Shown: positions 22,001 to 31,490, counted from the stretch's first letter. The stretch: DNA of 56,252 bases from Candidatus Bathyarchaeota archaeon (GCA_003601775.1 PIYN01000006.1:1-56252), one strand, 5' to 3'. Notes: generated by a model not told the origin, from the letters alone. Made by a program: numbers and translations.

Positions 22001-23992
22001 ATGAAGAGGTTAGAGGATTATAAGATTATGCCCATATTCCCGCAGCAGCCTGTCTCTGACCCACAGATCTCCCCTGATGGGGCTAAGGTCCTCTTTGTAT
22101 ACACGACGGTGAATATGGCTGAGGACAAGTATGACAGTCACCTCTGGCTATTTCCCTTGGGGGAGAGGCGTCCAAGGCAGTTCACCCATGGTAAGTGTAA
22201 GGATACCTATCCCAGATGGTCCCCTGATGGGCGGAGCATTCTCTTTCTCTCCAACAGGGCTGGCGAGGAGGAGCGGGAGGAGGAAGGAAAGAAGAAGAGG
22301 AAGATGCAGGTCTGCGTGATCCCCGCTGAGGGAGGCGAGGCAAGGAGGATCACCTCCGTGGAGGAGGGGGTTGAGCGTCCATCTTGGTCTCCTGACGGCA
22401 AGAAGATCCTCTTCTTCTCCAAGGTCTTCAAGGGTGAGAGGGTGAAGGGCAGCGATGTGAAGGTCATCAGGCGTATCAAGTACCGGTTCGATGGGCGGGG
22501 GTTCTTCGAGGAGAAGTGGACTCACCTCTTCTCCGTTCCCTCGAGAGGGGGGAAGGTGAGGCAGCTGACGGACGGGGAGTTCGACGTGGAGGCAGCCTCC
22601 TGGTCACCTGACGGGAAGAGAATCGCCCTGGTCTCCAACTTGGAGGAGGACGCGGACCTCTCCTTCTTCAAGAACATCTACCTCATCCCCTCGAGGGGTG
22701 GGGAGCCGAAGCTCCTGTGGAAGGGCCGAGGTCCTATACAGTCTCTGGAGTGGTCTCCTGATGGGAGGTACCTCGCCTTCACGGGCTATGTGATAGAGGA
22801 TCCGAGCCTTGTCTGGTATAAGAAGACGGACCTCTGGGTCCTCCCCGTCGAGGGCGGCGAGCCTAAGAACCTTACCGCTGGCTTCGATAGGACGGTCATC
22901 ACCTATGGCGGGTTGCTGAAGTGGTCTCCCGACTCGAAGTACATCTACTTCAAGATCAACGACCGGGGGAGCACCCACATCTGTAGGGTTAGTCTGGAGG
23001 GGGAGGTGGAGAGGGTCACTGAGGGGAAGATGACGGTGGGGTCCTTCAGCCTCGACGGGACGGGGTCCATCATCGCCTTCGACGCAACCGATGTCATGAC
23101 GCCTTCAGAGCTCTGGATCAGGGATGAGAAGGGGATGCGGAGGGTCACCGAGATGAACAGGGGTCTGCTGAGGAGGCTGAGGCTGAGCGAGCCCGAGGAG
23201 TTCTGGTTCACGGCGAGCGACGGAGTTAAGGTCCAGGGGTGGATCGTGAGGCCCCATGACTTCAAGGAGGGGGAGAAGTACCCGACGATCTTCCAGATCC
23301 ACGGCGGTCCCTGGGGGGCCTACGGCTACAAGCTGATGGCCGCAGAGCATGAGTTCCAGGTCCTTGCTGACCATGGCTTCGTCGTGGTCTACACGAACCC
23401 CAGGGCGAGCACGGGGTACGGCGAGTCCTTCGCGGCCCAGATCTCGGGTCACTGGGGTGAGAGGGATTACCAAGATATCATGGAGGCGGTGGACTATGTC
23501 GTCAAGACTTATCCCTTCGTCGATGCTGAGAGGTTGGGTGTCGCTGGGGGCTCCTATGGGGGCTTCATGGTGAACTGGATCGTGGGGCACACGGATCGGT
23601 TCAAGGCGGCGGTGACGATGAGGTCGATAAGTAACTGGTACAGCTTCCATGGGACGAGCGATATAGGGTGGATGAGGCTCCCGACCCATGAGCTCTCCTG
23701 GGGGAAGGACCCCTGGGACAACCTGGAGGTGATCATGGAGAAGTCGCCGATCGCCCACGTCAAGAACATAAAGACGCCGCTCCTCATCATTCACTCGGAG
23801 CAGGACTACCGGTGCCCCATAGAGCAGGCCGAGCAGCTCTTCGTGGCCCTGAAGAAGTTGAGGAGGGTCGTGGAGTTCGTGAGGTTCCCAGGGGAGTCCC
23901 ATGGGCTCTCGAGGATGGGGAAGCCTAAGCATAGGGTGGAGAGGCTCCAGCACATACTCAGATGGTTCGACAAATACCTAAGGGAGGGTTGA
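22001..23992 (+). CDS. S9-family serine peptidase (acylaminoacyl-peptidase-like)
   Basis: 663 residues. The N-terminal beta-propeller (about 15-390) shows repeated WSPDGxxI/L motifs (RWSPDGRSILFLS, SWSPDGKKILFF, EWSPDGRYLAF). The C-terminal alpha/beta hydrolase domain carries the nucleophile in GGSYGGFMVNW (Ser about 517), Asp in SEQDYRCP (about 602) and His in FPGESHGLSR (about 634). It probably trims oligopeptides in the cytoplasm; no signal peptide is seen. The gene stands alone between the ArsR-like gene and a convergent methyltransferase. Acylaminoacyl-peptidase is the closest label, but substrate cannot be read from sequence. Confidence 0.93.
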   Translation: MKRLEDYKIMPIFPQQPVSDPQISPDGAKVLFVYTTVNMAEDKYDSHLWLFPLGERRPRQFTHGKCKDTYPRWSPDGRSILFLSNRAGEEEREEEGKKKRKMQVCVIPAEGGEARRITSVEEGVERPSWSPDGKKILFFSKVFKGERVKGSDVKVIRRIKYRFDGRGFFEEKWTHLFSVPSRGGKVRQLTDGEFDVEAASWSPDGKRIALVSNLEEDADLSFFKNIYLIPSRGGEPKLLWKGRGPIQSLEWSPDGRYLAFTGYVIEDPSLVWYKKTDLWVLPVEGGEPKNLTAGFDRTVITYGGLLKWSPDSKYIYFKINDRGSTHICRVSLEGEVERVTEGKMTVGSFSLDGTGSIIAFDATDVMTPSELWIRDEKGMRRVTEMNRGLLRRLRLSEPEEFWFTASDGVKVQGWIVRPHDFKEGEKYPTIFQIHGGPWGAYGYKLMAAEHEFQVLADHGFVVVYTNPRASTGYGESFAAQISGHWGERDYQDIMEAVDYVVKTYPFVDAERLGVAGGSYGGFMVNWIVGHTDRFKAAVTMRSISNWYSFHGTSDIGWMRLPTHELSWGKDPWDNLEVIMEKSPIAHVKNIKTPLLIIHSEQDYRCPIEQAEQLFVALKKLRRVVEFVRFPGESHGLSRMGKPKHRVERLQHILRWFDKYLREG

Positions 23993-24037
23993 GGCCCTCC
24001 TTTCCCTTTTTGAGCTCTTCACTTCTTCGGCGATGCT

Positions 24038-24982
24038 TCACCACCACTTCATGCTCTCCTTGAACCTCTCCAGACGCTCTCCCTCTCCTGGCTTCCTGAA
24101 GACAAAGAGGTGCTCATGCATGATGAGGAGGAAGTTGTACTCTATGGACCTCTTCAGCCAGAAGGGTGTCGCCTTGCATCTCCACTGATGCTTTATCACA
24201 TCCTCCTTCAAGATGAACCCCACGTCGAGGAAGGCCTGCATCACCCTGAAGGCGATGGGGACGTAGTGCTTGTTCCTCCTCGTATCCCCCACCAAGATGG
24301 CGCAGTACCTCCCCGGCTTCAGGACCCTGAAACTCTCCTCTGCGACCTTCCTTATCTCCTCCACATACTCGTCCACGCTGTGGACGTAGGATAGGTCCCC
24401 TGACACCCGCTCCTTTGAGTAGGGGATGATGCTGGCGTAGGGGGGATGGGTCGCGATGAGGTCGATGGAGGCATCCTCTATCTCATTCAGGTTCCTCGCA
24501 TCCCCCACATAGGTCCTCTGCACCGTCTCGGGGAAGGAGGGATCGAGGCTCCTGAAGGAGAAGTTCAGCCTATCACGGGTGAGGTAGATGCACGCGGGGT
24601 TCACATCCACCCCAATCCCGTTTCTGCCAAGGAGTTTACACTCGATGAGGGTCGTCCCAGAGCCGACCATCTGATCGAGGACCCACTCCCCAGGCTTAGA
24701 GTACCTAAGGATGATATTCCTCGCCATCTGAGGGGGCCAGTTCCCCCTATAATCCCCCTTATGAGTGGCCCAGGCTCCTCTCCTCGGATAGGACCAAACG
24801 GTCGTCCCCTCCAACTCAAAACCCTTCGGCCCATAATCCCTGATCCGATGCTTCTTGCCTATCTTGATGATGATCTTCCTCCTCCCCACCCGGTCTCTGA
24901 AGACGAGTTCCTGATGGTCCCTGACATATCTCTCATAATCCTCCTGGGTGATCTCCCTCATGGGGATAAGAACATCGGTCAA
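24038..24982 (-). CDS. SAM-dependent DNA methyltransferase (N4/N6 type) with THPPY motif
   Basis: 314 residues with the beta-class order of amino-methyltransferases: the SAM loop VLDQMVGSGTT (about residue 100) follows an N-terminal region, and the catalytic motif is LIATHPPYASII (about 175-185). Most relatives have DPPY, NPPY or SPPY, and the His before PPY is unusual. A downstream strand (GRYCAILVGDTRR) fits the Rossmann core. No restriction endonuclease is nearby, so it is an orphan methylase or modifies another nucleic acid. The start is TTG at 24982; an ATG at 24961 is an alternative. Confidence 0.78.
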   Translation of the reverse strand: MTDVLIPMREITQEDYERYVRDHQELVFRDRVGRRKIIIKIGKKHRIRDYGPKGFELEGTTVWSYPRRGAWATHKGDYRGNWPPQMARNIILRYSKPGEWVLDQMVGSGTTLIECKLLGRNGIGVDVNPACIYLTRDRLNFSFRSLDPSFPETVQRTYVGDARNLNEIEDASIDLIATHPPYASIIPYSKERVSGDLSYVHSVDEYVEEIRKVAEESFRVLKPGRYCAILVGDTRRNKHYVPIAFRVMQAFLDVGFILKEDVIKHQWRCKATPFWLKRSIEYNFLLIMHEHLFVFRKPGEGERLERFKESMKWW

Positions 24983-25074
24983 CTGCCTTTCTCCCCCTCA
25001 CTCCCAAGAAAACTCCATCAAAGGTATAAGTGAGAGAAAACGTAAAATTCTTGTGTCTATAAAGGTGAGGTCCG

Positions 25075-25617
25075 GTGTCCGCTTTGTCAGAGACTCTCTC
25101 TATTCTTGTTGAGAGGGTGAGGCCTCTCTATGAGGGTAAAGACCCTGCCCATCGTTTCGATCACATAGAGCGAATCATCGACTTCTGCCTCAGGGTCGGC
25201 CCTCCCCTCGGGGCGGATATGGGGCTTCTCCTCCCCGCGGCCCTGGTCCATGGAGTGAAGGAGGACGAGAGGCTGCGGGAGGTCCTCGGGGAGCGCTATA
25301 AGGAGGTCGTGAACCTGGCCCGCAACGCCTCGAAGAGCCCCCAGACCCTGGAGGAGAGAGTCCTCCACGACGCGAACCTCTACGACGCCCTCGGCGCCAT
25401 CGGCATAGCCCGGGCCTTCACCAAGGGCGGCTACGAGGGACAGACGATCGAGGAGACCCTGAGGATCATGAAGGAGAATATAAGACGTCCGCTCCTCACC
25501 CAAGAGGGGAGACGCATGGCGGAGGAGCGCCTCGAGTTCATGAGGCGATTCCTCGAGAGGCTTGAAGAGGAGATGAGGGTCCTCAGAACTGTTTCAGGAC
25601 GTCCTCCTTCTCCATAA
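25075..25617 (+). CDS. HD-domain-like protein with altered HD doublet
   Basis: 180 residues aligned by eye to the small HD-hydrolase family: [12 protein letters not shown] matches the first His positions, [11 protein letters not shown] lies where the catalytic HD doublet should be, and [19 protein letters not shown] matches the DADRLDALGA region. The Asp of HD is Gly here, and the second Asp of DAD is Asn. The other ligands remain, so the enzyme may be inactive or changed. The start is GTG at 25075. Its 3' end overlaps the convergent pyrI gene by 35 nt. Confidence 0.75.
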   Translation: MSALSETLSILVERVRPLYEGKDPAHRFDHIERIIDFCLRVGPPLGADMGLLLPAALVHGVKEDERLREVLGERYKEVVNLARNASKSPQTLEERVLHDANLYDALGAIGIARAFTKGGYEGQTIEETLRIMKENIRRPLLTQEGRRMAEERLEFMRRFLERLEEEMRVLRTVSGRPPSP

Positions 25618-26056
25618 TGGTCCCACAGTAGTGGCACCTGAGGAGGAGGGGGGACCTCTGGACCACGTTGAGTTGAGGGGTCACGGGCTCGTTGCTGTTG
25701 GAGATGCAGGTGGGGTTCGCGCACTTCACGATCCCAACGATCACCTCAGGCAGGGTCACCCTCTTCTTCTCCGCCACCGCGAAGTCCCTGATGATGTTGA
25801 TCGTGGCCTGGGGCGCTATCAAGGCGATCCTATCCACCTCCTCAGGCCGGAGCTCCCTGTCCTCAATCTTCACGATGTCCTTCCTCCCCAGCTTCCTGCT
25901 CGGCACGTTCATCGCGATGGAGATGACGTTCCCCTCCCTCCCCCTTATACCGAGGATACGGAGGACGTCCAGGGCGTACCCCGCAGTGATGTGGTCTATC
26001 ACCGTCCCGTTCTCGATCTTCCTTATGAGGAGGGTCCTCTCAGTCAATACATTCAC
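25583..26056 (-). CDS. pyrI: Aspartate carbamoyltransferase regulatory chain
   Basis: 157 residues. The N-terminal nucleotide-binding domain has [18 protein letters not shown] and [15 protein letters not shown], and the C-terminal zinc domain has CANPTC and LLRCHYCG, the four-Cys site that binds the catalytic chain. It regulates PyrB in pyrimidine synthesis through ATP/CTP binding. PyrB is usually the immediate neighbour, but no pyrB is present anywhere in this window. The promoter probably lies in 26057-26134, shared divergently with the beta-CASP gene. Confidence 0.95.
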   Translation of the reverse strand: MNVLTERTLLIRKIENGTVIDHITAGYALDVLRILGIRGREGNVISIAMNVPSRKLGRKDIVKIEDRELRPEEVDRIALIAPQATINIIRDFAVAEKKRVTLPEVIVGIVKCANPTCISNSNEPVTPQLNVVQRSPLLLRCHYCGTIMEKEDVLKQF

Positions 26057-26134
26057 ACCCGGCTACTAAAGGGACGTAGCCGATAGAAAAATCTGCCGAG
26101 CATACCCCTTTATAAGTCCCTCAAGGAGATAGAG

Positions 26135-27415
26135 TTGAGAGGCGCATATCCTCTCAAAGAGCAGTCGCAGGGTCCAACCTTGGCTCTAACAGTAAGGCGC
26201 TCCCGGGGCATAGTAGTCGAGTATGGGGACGAGACCCTCGTCTTCGACCCCACCGGCAACTCACCCCATGAAAACGTCTTCATAACCCACGCCCACGCGG
26301 ACCACTCCATCGCCTTCCGCTTCCCCAACCAGCGGAAGTACTCAACGAAGGAGACCCGCACCCTCATCGAGTCCACTGGCAGGGTCGTAGCAGGCGAGTG
26401 GACCCCGATAGCGCCGAACGGGCGGGTGAAGATCGGGGACCTCGAGGTAAGGGCCCGCAACGCGGGGCACATCCTCGGCTCCATCCAATATGAGGTCATC
26501 ACCTCTGAGGGGAGCCTCCTGTACACGGGGGACCTCAACTACGTGGACACCTATACGATGAGGGCCGCTGAGGCCGTCCCCTGCGATCTCCTCGTCTTGG
26601 AGACGACCTTCGGCTCCCCCATCTTCAGATTCCCCTCCAGGGAGGAGATCGCCGTCGATATCGTGAGGTGGGCCGTCAAGGAGGTCCTGGAGAGAGGGAG
26701 GGTCCCCGCCTTCCAGACGGACTCCATAGGAAACGCCCAGGAACTCATCGCCATCTTCAACAGGATGACGAGGCTCCCCGTCGTTACGACCCCTGCCGTG
26801 ACGAGGGCAAATAAGGCCTATGAGAGGCATGGATACCACCTCGATTATATTGATGCTGAGACGGAGGAGGGGGAGGAACTCCTCTCCTCGGGCGACTGTG
26901 TCCTCATAGCCCCGAAGGGGAGCGACCTCTCCCGATACGGGGACCTCGACATCGCCTTCGCCTCTGGCTGGGCCCTCCTCCTGAGGCGTGGGGAGAGGGT
27001 CCCCTTCCCCCTCAGCGATCACGCCGACTTCCGCCAACTCCTCAGGTTCGTGAGGCGCTGCGCGCCCAAGAGAGTTTTCACCTTCCACGGGGGGAGGTTC
27101 AGCAGGGAGTTCGCGGAGTTCGTGAGGAGGAGGCTGGGGATAGACGCGAAGCCCCTGACGGAGGCCGTGGAGAGCCTGAGGGGGAGGCTGACCACCGAGA
27201 CCGCGAGGATGGGTGCCTGCTGCAGGAAGATCCTCGAGGTCGTCCGTATACCGGGCTTCGAGTACGCCAGGAAGTGGCTGCTGAGGGAGATGGCGAGGAG
27301 GGGCTTCTCCCGGGTAGAGGTGGACCAAGCCCTCAAGAGGCTTATAGAGCAGGGGCTACTGATCCAAGAATCAGGGAAGATAAAGATCCAAGCGGAGGAG
27401 GGGAGAGGAGGTTGA
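26135..27415 (+). CDS. Metallo-beta-lactamase/beta-CASP nuclease-like protein with winged helix
   Basis: 426 residues. The MBL core has FITHAHADHS (about 50), NAGHILGS and YTGDLNYVD; the beta-CASP part has AFQTDSIGNAQ and PLSDHADFRQLL, then FHGG. It belongs to the group annotated as RNA-processing or exonuclease-like MBL proteins. The C-terminal 70 residues look like a winged helix (ARRGFSRVEVDQALKRLIEQ). No KH domains are present, unlike archaeal CPSF. The start is TTG at 26135, with AAGGAG 6-7 nt upstream and a TATA-like CTTTATAAG near 26108; a second TTG at 26180 is possible. It overlaps the start region of the UDG gene. Confidence 0.85.
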   Translation: MRGAYPLKEQSQGPTLALTVRRSRGIVVEYGDETLVFDPTGNSPHENVFITHAHADHSIAFRFPNQRKYSTKETRTLIESTGRVVAGEWTPIAPNGRVKIGDLEVRARNAGHILGSIQYEVITSEGSLLYTGDLNYVDTYTMRAAEAVPCDLLVLETTFGSPIFRFPSREEIAVDIVRWAVKEVLERGRVPAFQTDSIGNAQELIAIFNRMTRLPVVTTPAVTRANKAYERHGYHLDYIDAETEEGEELLSSGDCVLIAPKGSDLSRYGDLDIAFASGWALLLRRGERVPFPLSDHADFRQLLRFVRRCAPKRVFTFHGGRFSREFAEFVRRRLGIDAKPLTEAVESLRGRLTTETARMGACCRKILEVVRIPGFEYARKWLLREMARRGFSRVEVDQALKRLIEQGLLIQESGKIKIQAEEGRGG

Positions 27416-27441
27416 GGGGAGGTCTCTCCAAGGAGGAGTTG

Positions 27442-28017
27442 ATGGAGGACCTGGCGAGGAGGGTCGCCGAGTGTAGGAGGTGCCCTCTCTTCAAACATAG
27501 AAGGAGGGTCGTCGTGGGCGAGGGAAACCTTAACGCCCTTGTCATGTTCGTCGGCGAGGCCCCTGGGTACTACGAAGACCTGAAGGGGCGCCCCTTCGTC
27601 GGCGCCGCGGGCAGGGTCCTGGACAGGCTCCTGGAGGAGATGGGGCTCAGGAGGGAGGAGGTCTACATAGGGAACGTGGTCAAGTGCCGTCCACCAGGGA
27701 ACAGGGACCCGAGGGAGGAGGAGATCGAGGCCTGCTCCCCCTACCTGGATGAGCAGTTGGAGATCATCAAGCCCCGAGTCATAGTCCCCCTCGGACGCTT
27801 CTCCACGAGATACGTGATGACGAAGTTCGGTCTGAGGCCAGCCCCCATCAGCCGGATCCACGGCAGGCCCTACGAGGCTTCATCCCCCTACGGTCCGGTG
27901 ATAGTCTTCCCCTTCTACCACCCCGCCGTGGCCCTGTATAAGAAGGGCATGGAGGAGGCCCTCTTCGAGGACGCGAGGCGCCTGAGAGCGGTCCTCTCTG
28001 AGAGGGGCTACATCTGA
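27442..28017 (+). CDS. Family-4 uracil-DNA glycosylase
   Basis: Removes uracil from DNA; an iron-sulfur enzyme. About 191 residues with the four cluster Cys (ECRRC near the N-terminus, VKCRPPGNRDP, EACSPYL), the GEAPG loop, GRPFVG, and the C-terminal FPFYHPAVAL motif. ATG 27442 has AGGAGG 5 nt upstream. A TTG at 27412 overlapping the previous stop (TTGA) is an equally reasonable coupled start and would give 201 residues. It forms an operon with the beta-CASP gene and overlaps the convergent htpX by 10 nt. Confidence 0.93.
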   Translation: MEDLARRVAECRRCPLFKHRRRVVVGEGNLNALVMFVGEAPGYYEDLKGRPFVGAAGRVLDRLLEEMGLRREEVYIGNVVKCRPPGNRDPREEEIEACSPYLDEQLEIIKPRVIVPLGRFSTRYVMTKFGLRPAPISRIHGRPYEASSPYGPVIVFPFYHPAVALYKKGMEEALFEDARRLRAVLSERGYI

Positions 28018-28979
28018 CCCCTCAGGGCCCTGATCCTCTTCACGATATTCGGGTGTGTCGAGAAGATCTCCACGAGCCGATCGAAGGTGGTCAGCCTTCT
28101 GCTCATGATCTCCCGGACCAACTCCTCATCCGACCGGGCATAGGGGGAGACGCTCACAGCGTCCTGAGCCGCCCTGTCGGGGTCTGAGATGAAGAGGGTC
28201 TTGAAGCCGCTGAAGCCAGGAGTCCTCGTCCTCCTCATCGTCCTCCAGGTCCCCACCGAGATCTTCGCGAGGGCCTCGGAGAGCTTCCGGGCGCCGTCCT
28301 CCACGACCATGACGCTGTTCTGGTCCGCGTAGTACTCCCTGAGCCTGCTGAGGCCGAGGGTGAAGAGGAGGAGGATGAAGTAGATGAACATGCTCACGGT
28401 GCTGATGAGGAGGAAGGCTCCGCCCCTCCTCTCCTCCCTGCTCCAACCCGCGTAGTAGGAGGAGTACATGGCGTAGCGGGCGAGGAGGTAGAAGAGGGAG
28501 GGGAGGAGGGAGACGAGCATCATGACCTGGACGTCCCTGTGCCGGATGTGCCCGAACTCATGCCCGAGGACGGCCTCCACCTCCTCAAGCTCCAGATGCC
28601 TCAGGAGACCCCTCGTCACGGCGACCCTCGACCCCGTGAGGGGGGAGCCGTAGGCGAAGGCGTTGGGGATGGGGATCTCCGCGATCATGAGGGTGGGCGT
28701 CTTGATCCCCGACCGCGCCGCGAGCCTCTCTACGATCGCGTGGAGCCTGGAGAACTCGACCGGGTCTGCCGGCTTGACGCGGTACATCATCTCGACGAGG
28801 TAGGGGGCGAAGAGCCACTGGAGGATGTTGAAGAAGGCGACCAGGATGACGAGGTTGAGGAGGCTGAGGGAGCCCAGCAGCGAGAGGAGGACCGTGAACC
28901 CTAAGGTGGAGACGCCGATGATGACCGCGAGGGTCCCCACCATGTAAAGACGCAGCTTCCAGAGACTCAAGGCCATCAC
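28008..28979 (-). CDS. htpX: HtpX-like M48 zinc metalloprotease
   Basis: 323-residue membrane protease. Two hydrophobic segments at residues 8-65, the zinc motif VLGHEFGHIRHRD (about 135-147), then two further membrane segments (about 155-170 and 190-215), and the third ligand region REYYADQNS. It likely degrades damaged membrane proteins. The Walker-like or PDZ parts of other proteases are absent, as usual. A TATA-like element on the minus strand (TTTAAATAG near 29010) lies about 30 nt before the ATG. Confidence 0.93.
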   Translation of the reverse strand: MMALSLWKLRLYMVGTLAVIIGVSTLGFTVLLSLLGSLSLLNLVILVAFFNILQWLFAPYLVEMMYRVKPADPVEFSRLHAIVERLAARSGIKTPTLMIAEIPIPNAFAYGSPLTGSRVAVTRGLLRHLELEEVEAVLGHEFGHIRHRDVQVMMLVSLLPSLFYLLARYAMYSSYYAGWSREERRGGAFLLISTVSMFIYFILLLFTLGLSRLREYYADQNSVMVVEDGARKLSEALAKISVGTWRTMRRTRTPGFSGFKTLFISDPDRAAQDAVSVSPYARSDEELVREIMSRRLTTFDRLVEIFSTHPNIVKRIRALRGQM

Positions 28980-29140
28980 CCCTAACTTCTACTCCTCAGA
29001 AGAGCACTATTTAAACATATTTTCTTGGCCACCTAACTCCACAACCCCATGTAATAAATGAAACAAAATCCCCAATTACCCTCCTATATGGAACAAGTTT
29101 AAATCCTGATGAATCCTTAGAGGAAGTGAGGAAGAAACCT

Positions 29141-30463
29141 ATGAGGAAGACCCGTGTCATCATTATGGGAGCGGCCGGGAGGGACTTCCACAACTTCAAC
29201 GTCTTCTTCAGGGATAATGACGCCTATGAGGTCGTCGCCTTCACGGCGACCCAGATCCCTGGGATTGAGGAGCGGACCTATCCCCCGGAGTTGGCCGGGC
29301 CCAATTATCCGGAGGGGATCCCGATCTACTCGGAGGAGAGGCTCCCGGAGCTCATCAGGGAGTATGGCGTCGAGCAGGTCGTCTTCGCCTACAGCGACGT
29401 CTCCCACGAGTACGTCATGCACAGGGCCTCCATCGCCCTCGCCGCCGGCGCCGATTTCCGCCTGATGGGTCCCTCGACGACGATGCTCAAGGCGAGGGTC
29501 CCGGTCATCTCGGTCTGTGCCGTGAGGACGGGGTCCGGGAAGAGTCAGACCTCTCGTAGGGTCACCAAGATCCTGAGGAGTAGAGGGTACCGCGTCGTCG
29601 TCGTGCGGCATCCTATGCCCTACGGTGACCTGAGGAAGCAGGTCTGCCAGCGCTTCTCCACCCTTGAGGACTTGGACAGGTATGAGTGCACGATCGAGGA
29701 GAGGGAGGACTATGAGCCCCATATCATGAATGGGGTCGTCGTCTTCGCTGGCGTTGACTACGAGAAGATCCTCCGTGAGGCGGAGAAGGAGGCGGATATC
29801 ATCGTCTGGGACGGCGGGAATAACGACCTCCCCTTCTACAGGCCCGACCTCCACATCGTCGTCGTGGATCCTCATAGACCGGGGCATGAGTTGAGGTACC
29901 ACCCCGGAGAGGCGAACCTCAGGATGGCCGATGTGGTCGTCGTGAACAAGGTGGGGACCGCGGACCCGGAGAACATCAGCCTCGTGGAGGAGAATGTGAG
30001 GAGGGTGAACCCGAGGGCCACGGTAATCAGGGCGAGGTCCCCGATTATGGTCGACGACCCGGAGGCGATCAGGGGGAAGAGGGTCCTCGTCATCGAGGAT
30101 GGACCGACCCTGACGCATGGGGAGATGCCCTACGGCGCCGGGACGATCGCGGCGAAGAGGTTCGGCGCGGCGGAGATGGTGGACCCGAGGCCCTACGCCG
30201 TCGGCTCCATCGTCAAGGCCTATGAGAAGTATAGGCATCTGGGGCCGATCCTCCCCGCCCTGGGCTACGGGGAGCGCCAGATAAAGGAGCTTGAGGAGAC
30301 CATTAACGTCACTCCCTGTGACGTGGTGGTCGTGGCGACGCCCATCGACCTGCGGCGCGTGGTGACGATGAATAAACCGGCTGTACGGGTGAGATATGAA
30401 CTCGAGGAGGTGGGGGCGCCGAACCTCGAGGAGGTCCTGACCCGCCTCTTCCCTGGGAAGTGA
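29141..30463 (+). CDS. Cyclic 2,3-diphosphoglycerate synthetase family protein
   Basis: 440 residues with an N-terminal Rossmann-like part (VIIMGAAGRDFHNFNV), a P-loop CAVRTGSGKSQTSR (about residue 130), IIVWDGGNNDLPF and VVVNKVG. These are the marks of the family containing cyclic 2,3-diphosphoglycerate synthetase, which makes the solute cDPG in Methanothermus and other thermophiles. Many archaea without cDPG also carry members, often labelled GTPase, so the product is uncertain. ATG 29141 starts the conserved region; a GTG five codons earlier is badly spaced. TATA-like GTTTAAAT is near 29097. It is 31 nt from arcC. Confidence 0.82.
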   Translation: MRKTRVIIMGAAGRDFHNFNVFFRDNDAYEVVAFTATQIPGIEERTYPPELAGPNYPEGIPIYSEERLPELIREYGVEQVVFAYSDVSHEYVMHRASIALAAGADFRLMGPSTTMLKARVPVISVCAVRTGSGKSQTSRRVTKILRSRGYRVVVVRHPMPYGDLRKQVCQRFSTLEDLDRYECTIEEREDYEPHIMNGVVVFAGVDYEKILREAEKEADIIVWDGGNNDLPFYRPDLHIVVVDPHRPGHELRYHPGEANLRMADVVVVNKVGTADPENISLVEENVRRVNPRATVIRARSPIMVDDPEAIRGKRVLVIEDGPTLTHGEMPYGAGTIAAKRFGAAEMVDPRPYAVGSIVKAYEKYRHLGPILPALGYGERQIKELEETINVTPCDVVVVATPIDLRRVVTMNKPAVRVRYELEEVGAPNLEEVLTRLFPGK

Positions 30464-30494
30464 CCCCCGATCCTCTTTTCGGAGGGGGATTACG

Positions 30495-31445
30495 GTGGTC
30501 GAGACTATCTTGGTCGCTCTCGGCGGTAACGCCATCAAGAGGCCTGAGGAGAGGGGGACCGCCGAGGAGCAGTTCAGGAATGTGAGGGAGACCTGTAAGC
30601 AGCTCCTGGAGATCATCCGGAGGGGCTACAGGGTGTTGATAACCCATGGGAATGGCCCTCAGGCCGGGAACCTCCTGATACAGCAGGAGGAGGCGAGGAG
30701 GATCGTTCCCCCCCAGCCCTTGGATGTCGTGGGGGCGATGACGCAGGGCCAGATAGGGTACATGCTCCAGCAGACCTTGAAGAACTACCTGAGGGCGGCG
30801 GGGTTGGAGGTGCCCGTCATCACGGTGTTAACTCAGGTGTTGGTGAGCCGGGAGGACCCCGCCTTCAGGGATCCCTCGAAGCCTATAGGCCCCTTCTACA
30901 CAGAGGAGGAGGCTGAGAGGCTGAGGAGGGAGAAGGGCTACGTGATAAAGAAGGTCGAGCCCTCTGGTGAAAGGCCCTACAGGAGGGTCGTCCCCTCCCC
31001 CGACCCGATAGCCATCGTGGAGAGGGACGCCATCAGGAGAATGGTCGAGGAGGGCGTCATAGTGATAGCCGCTGGGGGAGGGGGCGTCCCCGTCGTGAAG
31101 GAGGAGGATGGTAGCCTGAAGGGGGTGGAGGCCGTGATAGATAAGGACCTGGCGGGGGAGAGGCTCGCCGAGGTCGTCGGAGCCGACATCTTCCTGAACC
31201 TGACGGACGTCGAGAAGGTGAAGCTGAACTACGGGAGGCCCAACGAGAGGCCCATAGACCGGATGACTGTGGAGGAGGCGAAGAGGTACCTCAAGGAGGG
31301 GCACTTCCTCCCAGGGAGCATGGCGCCGAAGGTCATAGCCTGTATCAGATTCTTGGAATGGGGAGGAAAGAGAGCTATAATCACTTCCCTGGAGAAGGCG
31401 ATAGAGGGCCTTGAAGGGAAAACGGGTACACAAATCATCGGATGA
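30495..31445 (+). CDS. arcC: Carbamate kinase
   Basis: 316-residue amino-acid-kinase fold enzyme that interconverts carbamoyl phosphate + ADP and ATP + ammonia + CO2. LVALGGNAI at the N-terminus, THGNGPQAG, AAGGGGVPV and DKDLAGERLA are all present. The GTG start has GGAGGGGG upstream. The cDPG-synthetase-family gene precedes it by 31 nt, so they are likely co-transcribed. No carbamoyltransferase gene is next to it; in archaea this kinase may run toward carbamoyl phosphate synthesis or toward ATP in arginine breakdown. Confidence 0.95.
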   Translation: MVETILVALGGNAIKRPEERGTAEEQFRNVRETCKQLLEIIRRGYRVLITHGNGPQAGNLLIQQEEARRIVPPQPLDVVGAMTQGQIGYMLQQTLKNYLRAAGLEVPVITVLTQVLVSREDPAFRDPSKPIGPFYTEEEAERLRREKGYVIKKVEPSGERPYRRVVPSPDPIAIVERDAIRRMVEEGVIVIAAGGGGVPVVKEEDGSLKGVEAVIDKDLAGERLAEVVGADIFLNLTDVEKVKLNYGRPNERPIDRMTVEEAKRYLKEGHFLPGSMAPKVIACIRFLEWGGKRAIITSLEKAIEGLEGKTGTQIIG

Positions 31446-31490
31446 CAGAGTTTTCCTTGTTGAGCGGTAAAGGGCCTCCTCCTTTCAGGC

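Noticed and set aside
29117-30616. 499-codon minus-strand open frame
   Set aside because: Shadow of the cDPG-synthetase-family gene, composed of Asp/His/Pro/Arg-rich sequence without structure.
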